Assembly: GCA_009746045.1 (NCBI GenBank)
Contig: RPFO01000412.1
Span: 284,992-348,991, forward strand
Direction of reading: 5' to 3'
Length of the DNA stretch: 64,000 bases
Source: Mesostigma viride
Taxonomy: Eukaryota > Streptophyta > Mesostigmatophyceae > Mesostigmatales > Mesostigmataceae
Of the stretch, positions 10,065 to 21,241 are shown piece by piece; positions within the stretch are counted from its first letter, which is position 1, and each line of letters starts with the position of its first letter. Made by a program: the position numbers and the translations under genes. The notes beneath the pieces are model-generated. The model did not search any database and had not been told where the DNA came from. It saw only the letters and a list, made by a program, of their open reading frames with translations.

Positions 10065-12376
10065 ATGACAGAGCCTACCCCTCCGGCTGAGAGCCCGCTG
10101 CCGTCCCTGCCCCTACCGGACCCTGAGCTGTATTTCGAGGCCCTTCCGGGCCGTTGGGTGTCGCGATCATGTTACCGGGGTGGCGTTGTGCAGCCGGCCC
10201 TTCAGGCCCAACATGCGAGCTTAGTCAGGGCGGCCCTCTTCGGGGTCACGTGGTATGGTCCTTCCCCTGATGAGCCGCACCAGCTTGTCCTGCACGGTTC
10301 GATGATGCCGGACACTGTTTGTTGGGGTGTGGTTCCAGCTGTCCCGCCTTGGGGCAGATAGATGCGGTTCTCCGGTGTTGCCGTGTGTTCTCCTACCTCT
10401 CCACTCCTGTGGGCCGTACCTGCCTACGGGAGGTGTTCCCGTGGCTTCCAGCTGAGGGTGATGCTGAGGTAGACGAGAACCCCTGCGACCTTTTACGGGC
10501 CGTAGAGTTCATGGAGATAGCTGATCAGTCGGCGGGACTAGCGGTTAGTGGTCCTACCCCTTCGGGCGCCCCAGCCGAGGTACATTATACTCCAGATTAT
10601 TCTGCCTCGAGCGCTGCGTCCGCCTCCTCGGTGTCTGTCCCTCCCTCTCCGGTCCCGTCGTCCCCTCGGTCGACCCGGGATGTCGCAGTGGAGCCTACCC
10701 CTTCGGGTTTGCCTGATCCTCTTTCGGCGACGGTCTCGGCTATGCAGGCTCAGATCCAGTCTTTGACCACGGCGTTTGGGGCCTTCCTTGCGGCCCAGGC
10801 GCAGGTCCCGGCCACGCCGGCTGGATCCGCGCCCCCTACCCCTTCTGTCGCCCCGGCGACTACGGCTTCGCCCGCGCCCCCGCCTGCGCCCGCGGTCGCT
10901 GTGGTTCCGGCGGCTCCTGCGACTCCTGCTGCCTCTGCGCCTGTTACCGCTCTACCTGCGCCTACGCGGGAGTCTCCTGCCCCTGTTAGCTCGCCCTCCG
11001 TCGCTGCTTCCGAGCCTCCTCCCGCTCAGGCGCAGACGTCGCGGGGTTTCTTTGGCGATACTAGCGGGCTTCCCAGACTTTGGGAGGGTGGTCCTCCGCA
11101 GAGGATTCCGGTTCCTGACTGGGGCCTGGATGGTAGTCAATCTTATGCAGGACTGCCTGTCCCTACGGGCCCCATTTTCAACATGTGGCCTGAGGGTGCA
11201 CCGGCAACGGAGACCGGCGCGCCTGCGTCGTTGGCGGGTCCGTCACGGCCCTCTCTGGCTTCAGGTCCGGCGCGACCTCCTGTTTTACCAGTGCCCCCTG
11301 CGTCGGTGTCGGCTCCTGCCCCTGCGTCAGCCCCTGCTCCGGTCCCTCCTCCTTCGGCCTCGCGGTCTTTGGCCGCGGTTGTTCGGTCCACCGGTCAGGA
11401 TCCTCGCGCCACCCGCGCTGCCGATTCCCTCAGGGAGTTGTCCCAGGGTGATCGGGACAGGGCTCCTTCTGTGGTGCACGCGACGCCGGAGTCGCGTGAC
11501 ACGCCCATTCCGGGGTATGGTATGTCCGCACTCGCCTGCCGACAGTGTGACCTGCCGCGCGCCTCTGCTGAGCTTGCCATCTCTCCCATGTCCTATGGGT
11601 TCTCCCAGGTGTGTCGGGCGCCCCGGGATCGTGGCCTACCCATTGAGACTGATCGGCCTCCGTTCGACATGGTTATTTTAGCTGATCCGGTGTTCGAGGG
11701 TGAGATCCTGGTCCGGCGCGTCCTGTATCGCTGGGCGAGGCGCCACAACGACTTGGACACCTACGGTGGGTTTCAGTGGGCTTACCCTCCCCCTCTGGGC
11801 ATTATGGCTTCGGATGCCCTTACAGTAGAGTTTCCTGCGGTGCCGGGTGCGGCGTACACTACGGTCCTCCAGCCCATCCTTGAGTGGGATGCCCGCCGCC
11901 CGGCGCCTATCCCGGGCCAGGGTCTAGACTCCCGCGGTCACCCTCCTCCTCGTGCCAGCGACTACCTAGAGACATTCGGGTCGCGACAGTGTGTTCGTCG
12001 GTGGCGCTCCCGCGAGGTTCGGCACATCCGGTTGTGGCCGTCCAACGTGGAGCCCCTGGTGGACCTGTTCTTCCCGACGGGTATGCGCCCTCGGATTCGG
12101 TATCATTGCCTCCTCCTGCGGGCCCTTTGCCTGATCGCGGTAGAGCCTTTCCTTCGCCTCTTTGCCTGTGGCTTTCTGGACTGGGCCCGTGGCCAGGTCG
12201 TCCTCACGCAGCATAGGTATTACTGGGCCTTCCTGGGCCTCTTTCCTGACGGCGTGTGGGCCGATGTTTTCCTCACTGTAGATAGGCATGACAATGTTGA
12301 GGATGTGGCTCACTACCAGGCCTACCTGGAGGTCCTGCTGGCCTCTCGTGGCACTTACCAGACGGATGGCCACTAG
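10065..12376 (+). pseudogene. Gypsy ORF3 of unknown function (copy 1, one frameshift)
   Basis: ORF3 starts with ATG at 10065, 77 bases after the pol stop, in the position where some gypsy elements carry env. One G is missing near 10300 compared with copy 2 (CACGGTTCG against CACGGGTTCG). After that a single frame runs from 10319 to 12376. The protein has an N-terminal part with a Cys/His cluster (in copy 2, HCLLGCGSRC), a Pro/Ala/Ser-rich linker of about 300 residues, and a conserved C-terminal domain of about 290 residues from GYGMSALACRQCDLPRASAE to the end. I see no signal peptide and only one possible hydrophobic stretch (about 12100-12180), so an envelope glycoprotein is not supported. 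Expression as a separate spliced RNA is possible. I do not recognise the C-terminal domain. Confidence 0.75.
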
Positions 12377-12753
12377 ATAGAGGGCCTTAGGCCCGACCTG
12401 AGGGTGTTGTCCCTCCGGTATGTAGAGTCGCCCTCATATTCTGGCCAGTTGGTTGGCTGTTCTTGGTCCTTAGCGCTGATGTGTTTACTCTGTGTGTCCT
12501 GCCCAGTGCCGTCCCCCCCGGCCAGGACTCCGTTCCAGGCAGTTAGGGGAACCTACCACCAGGCTTGGTGCTGGCTAACCCTACACCACCCGGCGTGGTG
12601 GTGGAGACCGTGTGAACTATTGGTGCTTTGTATCTGGGATGGTCTATCGATTGTGTTGGTGTGTGCTGGGTGCGTTAGGATTATTTTCCTACCCCTCTGG
12701 TTCCCTCCTCTCTGCGTAGGGAGAGGGCTCCCTACCTTTTGTGGGGGGGGAGG
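12377..12753 (+). other. Gypsy 3' untranslated region with polypurine tract
   Basis: This non-coding stretch between the ORF3 stop and the LTR is conserved in copy 2 (21814-22188, inverted). It ends in GTGGGGGGGGAGG (12741-12753), a purine run directly before the LTR, where plus-strand DNA synthesis would be primed. Confidence 0.8.
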
Positions 12754-13324
12754 TGTTACGTCGCGTAACAATTCGTTGTAGTTACGGACGTAAATTAGGT
12801 CCTTGGCCTCGGTTGTTCCTAGGTTACGTGCAGTTCTAGTTTGGACATGATTGTCCCCGTAACAGTACTGTGGTATAGTGGGTGCCTTTGGGCGCCGCGC
12901 CGCGTACTATATTAGTGGTCCTTATCCTTTTGTAGAATGTAGTGGACAGGCGTGCATCTGTGCACCTGCTTGTGTTTCTGTGTTTCTGCAGGCGAGGGCC
13001 AGGTCGGCCCGAGCCTGTTGGACCGTTGGTGACCATTTATGCACGTTCCACTCCTTGTGTGGTCACTCGGCGTGTGTTAAATGAATTAGCACATATTAGC
13101 TTGGGTCACGGCAGTTTAGTTGTGTTTCCTTCCTCTTTTCCTGGAGTAAACGGGTTTGATTAAATGGCCTATGGCGTATTACAGTAGTACATATGTAAAT
13201 GCATTGAGATCTGGTTCGTCTCGGTCGTCTTTCGCTAGGGGTGTAAATAGAAGCAGCCTCACTAGTTTAGGTAGTATCAGGACAGGTAGAGGTAGAGGTG
13301 GCGGCCGAGGCTTGCGGCGTAACA
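12754..13324 (+). repeat. Gypsy 3' LTR, copy 1
   Basis: This 571-bp LTR starts TGTTACGTCGCG and ends GCGGCGTAACA, so TGTTACG/CGTAACA are short inverted termini. It directly follows the polypurine tract. The same sequence occurs inverted at 21242-21813 next to copy 2, which fixes both ends. The following bases CTAAG would be the right-hand target duplication, but there is no left LTR to test this. Confidence 0.9.
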
Positions 13325-15020
13325 CTAAGAATCGTAACTTTTGATACGTGGTATTTGATGCGGATTTTAACTTAAAGCGGGAATGACTGTAGTCACAAGT
13401 CTCAACCAGCGCTCAATCAATTTCCCACGTTTAGTTGCGTTTTATAAATCATTACCACGTTTAGTTGCGTTTTATAAGGATGCGTTACCGCGTTAAGTTG
13501 CATGCGACGCCGAAGTTTGGGCGGCGACCGCAACTTAAGCATCGGTGCATGCCATCGCAACATTCTGCCCGGCTATACTTCCTGCAAGGGTGGGGATGTA
13601 AATGACACTTGCTCTAGGTGCACCAACCAAGGGCACCTGCTGCACCACCACGATCTCTCAGAGCTCAACCGTCTCTCAGGCCTGTCATGGGGTGGAAGAT
13701 CATCATGGCTATGTCGCGTCCGTGATCTATCACGTCCGCAATTCAGATTTGGCGTAATTCTGACGTCCGCAGCCTTGTGCGGGTTGCTATATGTACCGTG
13801 GCCCGGTACTGACGCCCCGGATCTCAGTTGTACTTTCGCGCCAAGTCCGCTGAATTTGCTGACGGAACTTTTGTGCGGACCTGAATTTCACTCACATTCG
13901 TCACAAGGGCAGTTTGCCGAATGCTGGTACACAGCAAGCTGGCGAGGCGCTGAGCAGCTGTGCAATTTCAGGATTTCAACGTGGGACACCAGACACAAAT
14001 GCAAGGAAGCCCCAGGCGGTGCCTGCCATGGCCGATAGATTTGCCCTTGTATATTTGTGTTCGCTTGACAGATAAAGCTTGAAGTTTAGCTTGTCGGAAA
14101 TTAGACAATGTTATGATTGGTTGATGTCAAAAGTGGCGCTAGTGGCGCCAGCCGCCAGGCTTGAGCTTTGAGCAGTATAGAAGGATGAGCAACGAAACAT
14201 GGTGGTCGTTGTTCGTCCGTTTCTCTCCCTCACAACTGGTTTGTTGTCTTCATGGGGTGAAATAGTTCGAGCAGCCCGGAGCAGCCCCCGTGAGTGGTTG
14301 CATGCAGTCAGTTGCCATGAGGATGGACTGACGGATACGACAATGTACTGGTTTTGTTAAGAATGTGTGTAAGACTGAGAACGAGACAAGGGGCAGGGCC
14401 TTCGGGCACCCTGGTCGTCGTTGGCAAGAATGCCGGTAGGAACTAGGTCGGGAACACACGCACTGCCGCCACAAGGGGCCTGCAGTGGCGTCACCCAAGG
14501 GGCCTCACAGCTGCTCTTATAACTACAACATTACAACTCGACAGTCTTTGTAATTTGTCATGTATCTCATTGGAATTGAAATGTCTTTTGGTTGCTTTGA
14601 TGATAAAGCATGGTCTCAAGAATCGGCTGAGTGGGCCGGATTGCCTGTCATGAAGGTGGCGGTGCCGTTAAGGACCGCACCTTTCATTCTCATTTTAAGG
14701 TGGCATATCACACACATGATTACTGCTGATAGTGGATGCATTCCAAGAAGCGGTAATGACCAGTCCAGGATGATATGGCACGCAAACGCGACAGCTATAC
14801 AAACTGAGGCTAGGGCATGGCTTCTCATCAGAGAGTGACTCTCTGCTTAGGCAGAGCTTGGCTAAATTCTTAATGCATCATCCATAGGGAGTCCCATTAT
14901 AGACGTACAGAGCGTGGCTAAATCCATGGGGGCCATTACGGGCGCACATGCGCGTGGGCCACTTGCTAGGCTAAGCCTTACTAATCTGCACTACTGCTAT
15001 ATTCCCTAGACTGGGTTTGC
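13325..15020. other. Unassigned sequence between gypsy LTR and LINE remnant
   Basis: I see no supportable gene. A 22-bp phrase CCACGTTTAGTTGCGTTTTA is directly repeated at about 13426 and 13455. A 178-codon open frame at 13502-14038 has an irregular composition and no motif I know. The stretch at 14100-14260, with a TATA-like TATAGAAGG, could be an LTR or promoter relic, but I found no partner. Confidence 0.3.
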
Positions 15021-15081
15021 TGGGGTGGCAGGAGGTGCCTGCCAGGGCTTATGGTCGACGTGGATGACGTCCCCCCTCCAG

Positions 15082-15668
15082 CACTACATTTCGCCGCCTA
15101 GGACACCTTTTTTAGCGGGGAATGTGGTTCGGTCTAGTAGGGGAAAACGGTGGCAGGTCTCCGAGCGTCAGATATTAGGAAATTTCGTTACGTTCGTATC
15201 GAGAGTATATTTCTGACAATTTTCCTCGTTCGGACAGAGCCACAGTGATTTTCAGCATCCGTCCAGTACCAAAGCATGGACCTAGCAGGAATTCCGTCAG
15301 ACATCTCGGAAGTAGCAATTTTTAGTATCGAGCGCACTTTCGCTAGTGTTCAGTACGAATTCGGCCTCCGTCAGGTCAGCAAGCGGCGTGGGAATATACT
15401 GAACCGAACGAAACGGTGGACTGTACTAAGAAATTCGTACTCAAATTTCGTCATCGGAATCGGAGGGAAATATTCTACCAAGGACTAGAGATTTCATCGA
15501 ATTTTCAGAACTGGCCAATTGATGCCAAATGGCGCGATTCTAGATAACAAGTGTTGCTTTACTGGTATCCGACGGTGCCGAACTTCGAAATTGAATTTGT
15601 AACCCCCGCCGTATTGACGGAACCACATTCTCGCATAAATTGGGTTTCCGCGGTGGCGAAATGTAGTG
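15082..15668. mobile_element. MITE with CACTA termini, 587 bp
   Basis: The left end CACTACATTTCGCC is an exact inverted match of the right end GGCGAAATGTAGTG. It splits the C-terminal coding part of a LINE ORF1: HKPWQ sequence resumes just left of 15082. The subterminal phrase GGACACCTTTTTTAGCGGGG recurs in the elements at 24397-24876 and 26200-26326, so the three form one family. It holds no transposase. A CACTA end suggests the CACTA/EnSpm superfamily, but the expected 3-bp target duplication is not clean (AG on both sides). Confidence 0.75.
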
Positions 15669-16369
15669 AGTATACCCGTTTCCCCCCTGCACTCTGCCGG
15701 AGTTGGAGGTAGGTCGGTCATAGCCCGCGTCGTCGTTGTTGCTGGGCCAGGGTCAAGTCGTCCAACGTGAAGCGAGTCCTCGAGAGCTTCTTGAGGCATT
15801 TAAGAACGACAGGTTATCCACCATGTACTCAAAGGTGAGGAGCAGGGGAGCCGGGCTAGCCTTACCCCGCGGCCCGCGCGCGGGGAAGGCGGACAGCCGA
15901 CATTTCGGCAGGCTGCTCACCAGTGAGTTGCATGGGGGCAAGAATGTCCCGCCATGAGAAAAGACTGCGAGGTAGACCTACTACCGGCTGGTCGAAGTGC
16001 TTGACGATGACATTGTGGCTGCGCTGGGTGCGGTCAGCCTCCTCGCGGAGGTCGAGGGCTTGTTGCTTGCCGAGCTGTGCCGCGGCCCGCGATGGTGGAG
16101 GTGGTGGAGGGGTGTGGTGCTTGAGCAAATCCGCCCAGGTCTGGGTGCATGCATGGAAGGAGCATCGCTGGCCGGGCCAGCAGATGCCGGGCTGCCGGCT
16201 GGGCAGCGATATCCTTCACCGCCTGGGCGGTGAGGCCTGCGGTGTCTTGCAGGCACTCAATGGCGATGGCGTAGGCGTGGATGCGCTTGTCCCCAACGTG
16301 GGACAAGTGCACAGCCAAATTCCCTGCGATCACTGTTATTCCTTTTTGCCTGGTACCGGCCACTCGCAG

Positions 16370-17440
16370 GTTTGACCGTCAGATATTCGGCCCGCCAGTC
16401 TGAACCGTAGGATCTTAGTTTTGAAATAAAAGTATGACACTTTTGAAATGTTGGTGGTTTTTGGGAAACTACGGAAAAGGTGGCGCCCTTGCGCGGTTGT
16501 ATGCATGGCCGTAGATCAATCATCGGACAGTTAAACTGGATCAGCGGAAACCCAGAACGAGACGTTTGTTGTCAGGATCCATTTCTGAAAAACAGCGGCG
16601 AAAATCGTAGGGGGAAGGGTGGGGGTGGCGGGGCGGGAGGTGGCCAAAGAAACCACGGCAGTTACAAAAGGCGCCATGACGGCGCGCATTGGATCGACTT
16701 GTCAGCCTGGATCAGTTGCCATGCAACAAGAATATTCTGCCGGAAGCCTGCTTCTTTGTCCGGGCCTCGACACTTTCTAGAATCATCGGAATCTGTCTTG
16801 ACTGGCCCACTCTGGTTCCGTGAGACAACCTCTACTAAAATGGCAGCCTGAAGATTCAATCATGGCTCCGGACTGCTCCTGAGGATGGTGGATATATTCT
16901 CCCTTTTTTATTTCCGCGAGGCGGTTATTATTCAAGCGGATCACTGAACTTTTCACGCGGACAAACAAGTTACAGGTAGGTACTGCAACCTGGTTCAAAA
17001 AGCATTGAACTTCCCCGCCTCCCTGGAAACTGAACCCCCGACGCAGTCGACGGGGCACGTGTAGGGTGTAGATTCCGTAACGTCTTTATTTTATGTCCAT
17101 CTACGGACACGATGGTCCGAGAAATGAAAAATTCATCGCTTTGGACCAAATCTGACCAAATCTCGGGGACAAATTCTTCAAGGCTGGCCACCAACCAAGT
17201 CTGACGAAATCTACCAGTTCGTACTTCAGTGTCCCACTGCAGTGGTACAAGTTCGGCTCTTGTCCCACTCGGGGACAAGCCGCTTGTATCACTGTCCATG
17301 CACTCGTGGGACGCAGCGCGTTGTGGCCACTCGGGACGACTTGTTGTAGTCACTCGATCATGCCATGCGGCCCTCGTGACTACAAGTCGGCCCTCGTGAC
17401 CACAAAGCGCTGGTCCCACTCGGGTCCAGTGACACAAGCT
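16370..17440. other. Probable inserted sequence within LINE ORF1 remnant
   Basis: This kilobase separates the N-terminal and middle parts of the minus-strand LINE ORF1 and looks like neither. It contains short alternating blocks of the kind GTCCCACTCGGG.ACAAG and CCCTCGTGACTACAAG (17210-17440) and no convincing gene. I found no TIRs or target duplication, so its nature is open. Confidence 0.3.
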
Positions 17441-18294
17441 ACACTTGTCCATGTCGAGGAGCTGGGCCTTGATGTCGGCAGTGGAGGTGGAAGTGGCAGT
17501 GGAGGTGGAGGCGACTGTGGTGGAAAGGTACGCTCAGTAGCTATAGCCAGCGTGCCTCCCATGCATTGCATGCTGCCACATCGGCAGCAAGGGGGGTCAC
17601 GTGCTGCTGGAAGGCTTCCGTAAGCGGATGGAACGCCGATCGAGTGTGGGTGCGGAGATGGATGGATCGAGCCCAGATCTCGCCATCAGAGCGCATGTCA
17701 GCCGAGAAGGGAGTTGAGAGTGGTGTGCTGGAGTTGGGGGCGGGAGCACCCGAACAGAGCGCCGGGGTTAAACCATTTGCCGTCCGTGGTGATGAGGCGG
17801 TTGATGCTGTCGAGATGGATATGCACAGGTCGTAAAGCCGGCGAGGCGTAGTCCCCGAAAAAGAGGCAGTGCAGGACACTGGCTGGGGACATGTTGGTCC
17901 AGTCGTGATCGTCGACCTTGAAAGGTTGGCCGGCCGAAAGCGCCGCGCGGTTCGATTCTGTGGGGCGCGATTCTGCTGGGCGACTGCGTTTAGGATCAGG
18001 CGATGCCGATGGCGAGGCCGCAGGAGCCGAGTGCACTACCAACGCTTGAGTAGTGGCCTCGCTGGGCCTGGCAGGCCGGACGGAACTACAGCCGGAGCTG
18101 CAGGCGAATTTTCTTGGCTCATCACAGCCGCCAGGCTGCGTTGCGTAGTCGAGCGTTTGCTCGTCATAATATTGCGTTTTAGTTTCGGGAAAATATATCA
18201 GCGTGTGCGTATTAAAAAGACGAAGCGATAGTGATATTCACGGCTGAATTTGGTGCCTAAACGTGAAAGTTACCGTAGTATAGTGCCGGGCCTC

Positions 18295-19140
18295 AAGAGC
18301 CAGGCAGTCCAACCAAAGTCGGGCAGAATCGGCTGCTCAATGAGCGTGATGTCGTCGGCCTAAATGAGCTCTGCGCGAGTAAATTCCGCTTGTTAGCCGG
18401 CCCCCCTTCCCCGGGCTTGTTCTGAATCTCCAGGCCAGGGGCACGGCCAGAAACGCTAGCAGAGCGGGTGACGTCGGTGCTTGGCGCGCAACATAATCCA
18501 CTGCAATAATGAACACGTACGGTGACAGGAAGCAGCCCTGCCAGACGCTTGTCTGCAGTGGACATGGCGGGGTATTGCCGTGTTGGGTGCGCACGGAGGA
18601 GGTCGACCCCTCATACAGCGAGCGGATGACAGCAATCAGGGGGGTTCCCGGGGACACAAGCGCGGGCCGGCGAGAACGGCCCAAAGAGCGTCCCAGAGAA
18701 CAGAGTCGAATGCCTTGATAAAGTCGACGAAGATTAAGGTGGCGGGAAACTCACCAGGCTGCAGAAGCGGTGCGATCTCCTCTATGAGGCGGCGCGCAAC
18801 GAAGATGGCCATGACCGTGTTGCGCCCAGGACGAAAGCCCATTTGACTCTCCCCCAAGCGTCGGTCGAGAGCAGAACGAAGGCGGTTGAGGATCATGCGC
18901 ATCAACAACTTGAGCGCGGCGCTCTGGATGCAGCTTCCTCGGTAGTTGTCGGGGTCGTCAGGAGAACCTTTGCTTTTGTGGAGCATCACCCGGAAGCTGT
19001 CGGTTGCCATTCATGATCGATAGGCGGGGCATCAGCCAGCAGAAGCCGGTTGCAGACGTCGAGCAGAAACTGCGTGAGCGCCGTGCGGGGAGCTGGTTGG
19101 GACCAACGGCAGCGTAGAGGCGGAGCTGGCGGGCAGCGGA
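18295..19140 (-). pseudogene. LINE ORF2 reverse transcriptase fragment
   Basis: A minus-strand partial RT is nearly colinear with the LINE at 45000-45850. From high to low coordinate it has LHKSKGSPDDPDNYRG, MGFRPGRNTVMAIFVARRL, FVDFIKAFDSVLWDALW (RT block with the first catalytic Asp) and LYEGSTSSVRTQHG. A frame change near 18650 and an unclear stretch around 18430 come before the ADDITLIEQP segment, which holds the catalytic Asp pair. It is cut at 18295 just after that and at about 19140, with no endonuclease. It is truncated and shifted, so it is a relic. Confidence 0.85.
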
Positions 19141-19154
19141 TTCAGGGAAAACCG

Positions 19155-19202
19155 ATATTATTATTATTATTATTAAATATTATTATTATTATTATTATTA
19201 TT
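19155..19202. repeat. (ATT)n microsatellite
   Basis: An almost pure run of ATT units sits exactly between the minus-strand ORF2 fragment and the plus-strand ORF1 fragment of the same LINE family. It may be a junction scar or a retrotransposition tail, and it marks a head-to-head join of two partial LINEs. Confidence 0.85.
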
Positions 19203-21108
19203 CCATCCATTCCATCCACCTGGGCGGACATGCTTAAGCAACACACCACCTCCACCACCTCCGCCGTCGCAGCCCAGCTCCAACGGCAGACGCTTGACCT
19301 CCGCGAGGAGGCCGAGCTCGCCAAGCGTAGCCTCAACGTCATTGTCAAGAACCTCAAGATGGAGGAAGGTGAGAATTCCGAAAAGCTTGCACGCGCTTTT
19401 GAGAGAGAAATCCTTGATCGCATGGGCCTTACTGGTGAGATCGAGCTGGTCGCCCACCGCCTTCCCCGCGCGCGGGGTAAGGCAGGGGCGCCCCCGCTCC
19501 TTCTCACCTTTAACCCATACCCCGTGCAGCCATTTTTGACACTTTCAGACCCCTAAAATTGCCAAAAATCATAACTCATAGACCACAACTCCAAATACCC
19601 TCAACCCAGGTGCCAAGAATATCTACACTTCAAGGGCTTTCAGAATCTCTAATAATATCATGGTTCCAATGAGTGGTTTGCAAGATATTCACAGTCAAAG
19701 TTGGACGAAAGGCGAACTTTTTCGAGCAAAAAAAAGTTGACCCCCCCCTAACTTCCCAGGGAGGGTAGGGAACCTCAATACCAACATTGGGCAACTTAGT
19801 TGGATAGTCCAATGGTGGTTTCCTTGGGTCAGACCGCACGGATAGCCCATCGGACCTATATAATATGCTCACTTACGTGTGTGGGTTACGCGCGCGTAAG
19901 CAGCCATTTATGCCAGGCAATGTGTTTATGCATTATAAACAGCCACAATAGACTTCCAAAGGTGCTGGGATACAAAGAAGTTGCTAAACCTGCACTGACA
20001 GGATGGTATCCCCCAAAGAAACACCATAAACTGAGCAGATATGGGGCTAATGCCGCTCATACAGCAGGCATTGAAACCTGCTGCAAGTGGCATGGTATAC
20101 TACTCAAACAAAGATGTGTAAACGACAGATTCCCGTGCAGACGACATGCAAAAACGTTGCCGAACCTGGCTTGATGACGACCTTACCGGATTCCGCGGGC
20201 AGGCACCCTCATATCTCACACATACTAATGCTCTACAGGCATAGGCCGCCATAGCCGCATCATGCATGCATCCGCCATGATGACTACGCCGATATTCCGT
20301 GCACAAATGACCAGTAAACGCGTCCGCAATCCCAGCAAACGCTGCAGCGGATGTCCCGTACCAAACCTGGATGCTCGGGCTGGCGCAGACTGCCCGGCCA
20401 TAAGGAGAAAATCGAAATATAGTAAGCTACCACTCATCCGTCACTAGCAACCAAGAAGGCAGTATTTTCCTACCTGTATTTTCCCAATCCTAAAGATCTG
20501 GCCATGCCTGACCGAAGAAAAACACGCACCGTCATTCTGAGCAACATTCTGAACCGTTTCATGCCGCGAGGCGCAAAATTTCCATGATAACGGCACGTTG
20601 ACAGCCATATCTCGCTACGCGCGCGCGCGAGTGAAAATTTCCCGCCAAAGTCACGTGATACTTTCTCAATGCACGTTGTAATTACCAGGCTATGGCGTAT
20701 ATACCCCCCAAACCTATGCATCACCTTCGTCCCTAAGTGTTCCCAGACCCACCGGACCACTGACATCCGTACCGGGTGGCGCGGCGCTCGCGTAAGATTT
20801 TGCCACGTGGCGGGGGGTGCAAGTGTATCCAAATGGATACACTTCACGGGGTATGGGTTAAGACCCCGGCGGACAAGATTTCGTTTCTCAGACGCCGCAA
20901 GCGGCTCGAGAAGACTCTCTTCACCCTTGATGACGACTTGACCCTGGCGCAGCAACAACGGCGACGGGAGCTATGGCCGACCTACCTCCAGCTCCGGCAG
21001 ACCAAGGCGGGGCAGCCGGTGTACTGGAAGGGGGCGGCCATCTACGTCGGCCACAAGCCCTGGCAGGCGACCCCCGCGGCCCCAGCGACTCCAGACGCCC
21101 CAGCTTAG
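19203..21108 (+). pseudogene. LINE ORF1 fragment (middle and C-terminal), interrupted
   Basis: The left part (19230-19509) reads LDLREEAELAKRSLNVIVKN and ends LLLTF. The right part (20862-21108) continues KTPADKISFLRRRKRLEKTL and LDDDLTLAQQQRRRELWPTY and ends GHKPWQATP. This is the L1-type ORF1 arrangement of coiled coil, RRM-like domain and basic C-terminal domain that coats LINE RNA. Removing the TTAA-flanked insert 19514-20857 joins the two parts in frame at TTT AAG, so the ORF was intact when the insert arrived. The N-terminus is missing beyond the (ATT)n run. Confidence 0.85.
19514..20857. mobile_element. piggyBac-type non-autonomous element, family 2 (1344 bp)
   Basis: TTAA at 19510-19513 and again at 20858-20861 flanks a left end CCCATACCCCGTG and a right end CACGGGGTATGGG, exact inverted copies. 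Duplication of TTAA plus a CCC start is the piggyBac pattern. Removing the element restores the LINE ORF1 frame exactly. It has no transposase frame and is AT-richer than its surroundings. Its TIR differs from the CCCCTAAATGG family at 54014 and 60787. Confidence 0.85.
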
Positions 21109-21241
21109 GGGAATACGGCAGTAGTAGTGTAGCATAGATAGCCTGTGGCCATGTACATGTACGCCTCCTAGAGGCACTATCCCAGCTAAGCCATGCGCTT
21201 TATTTAATCATGTACATGTGTGCCTATGATGAGCCGCCACA
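21109..21241. other. Flank between LINE ORF1 remnant and gypsy LTR
   Basis: A short non-coding stretch follows the LINE ORF1 stop and leads into the outer edge of the copy 2 LTR. The five bases before the LTR (GCCAC, 21237-21241) are the candidate target duplication; the other side lies beyond the window. Confidence 0.5.

Larger units (their letters stand above)
3990..13324 (+). mobile_element. Ty3/gypsy chromodomain retrotransposon, copy 1 (5' LTR not found)
   Basis: Order: gag, protease-RT-RNase H-integrase-chromodomain pol, a separate ORF3, a polypurine tract and a 3' LTR (12754-13324). A closely similar copy lies on the minus strand from 21242 to the window end. I find no LTR-like sequence ending in CGTAACA upstream of gag. 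The decayed copia sequence runs up to about 3990 and gag starts at 4130, so this copy looks 5'-truncated or rearranged. The start coordinate is approximate. Pol is a single intact frame, while gag and ORF3 carry frame changes. Confidence 0.85.
15021..18123 (-). pseudogene. LINE ORF1 remnant, interrupted
   Basis: Minus-strand pieces read like an L1-type ORF1 nucleic-acid-binding protein. The likely N-terminus is at 18123 (MSQENSPAAPAV) and runs in shifting frames to about 17460. A middle part at 16363-15860 carries the coiled-coil and RRM-like signature LDLREEA...NVIVKHF. The C-terminal end near 15021-15080 (HVDHKPWQAPPATPANPV) matches the ORF1 end GHKPWQATPAAPATP of the plus-strand copy at 21030-21108. 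Many frame changes break it, a CACTA-ended MITE (15082-15668) splits the C-terminal part, and 16370-17440 looks like further unexplained inserted DNA. That the N-terminal piece belongs to the same copy is inference; the middle and C-terminal parts are firm. Confidence 0.6.

Noticed and set aside
10548-11681. Alternative-frame and opposite-strand open frames over gypsy ORF3 (and 22192-23945 in copy 2)
   Set aside because: Arg/Leu- or Gly/Arg-rich shadows of a GC-rich, Pro/Ala-coding sequence. Only the ORF3 frame is conserved at the protein level.
12754-13324. LTR as a separate solo-LTR insertion
   Set aside because: It directly follows the polypurine tract and ORF3 region in the same order as in copy 2, so it is the 3' LTR of copy 1.
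13502-14038. 178-codon open frame as a gene
   Set aside because: Uneven composition, no motif, no related copy, no splice or promoter support.
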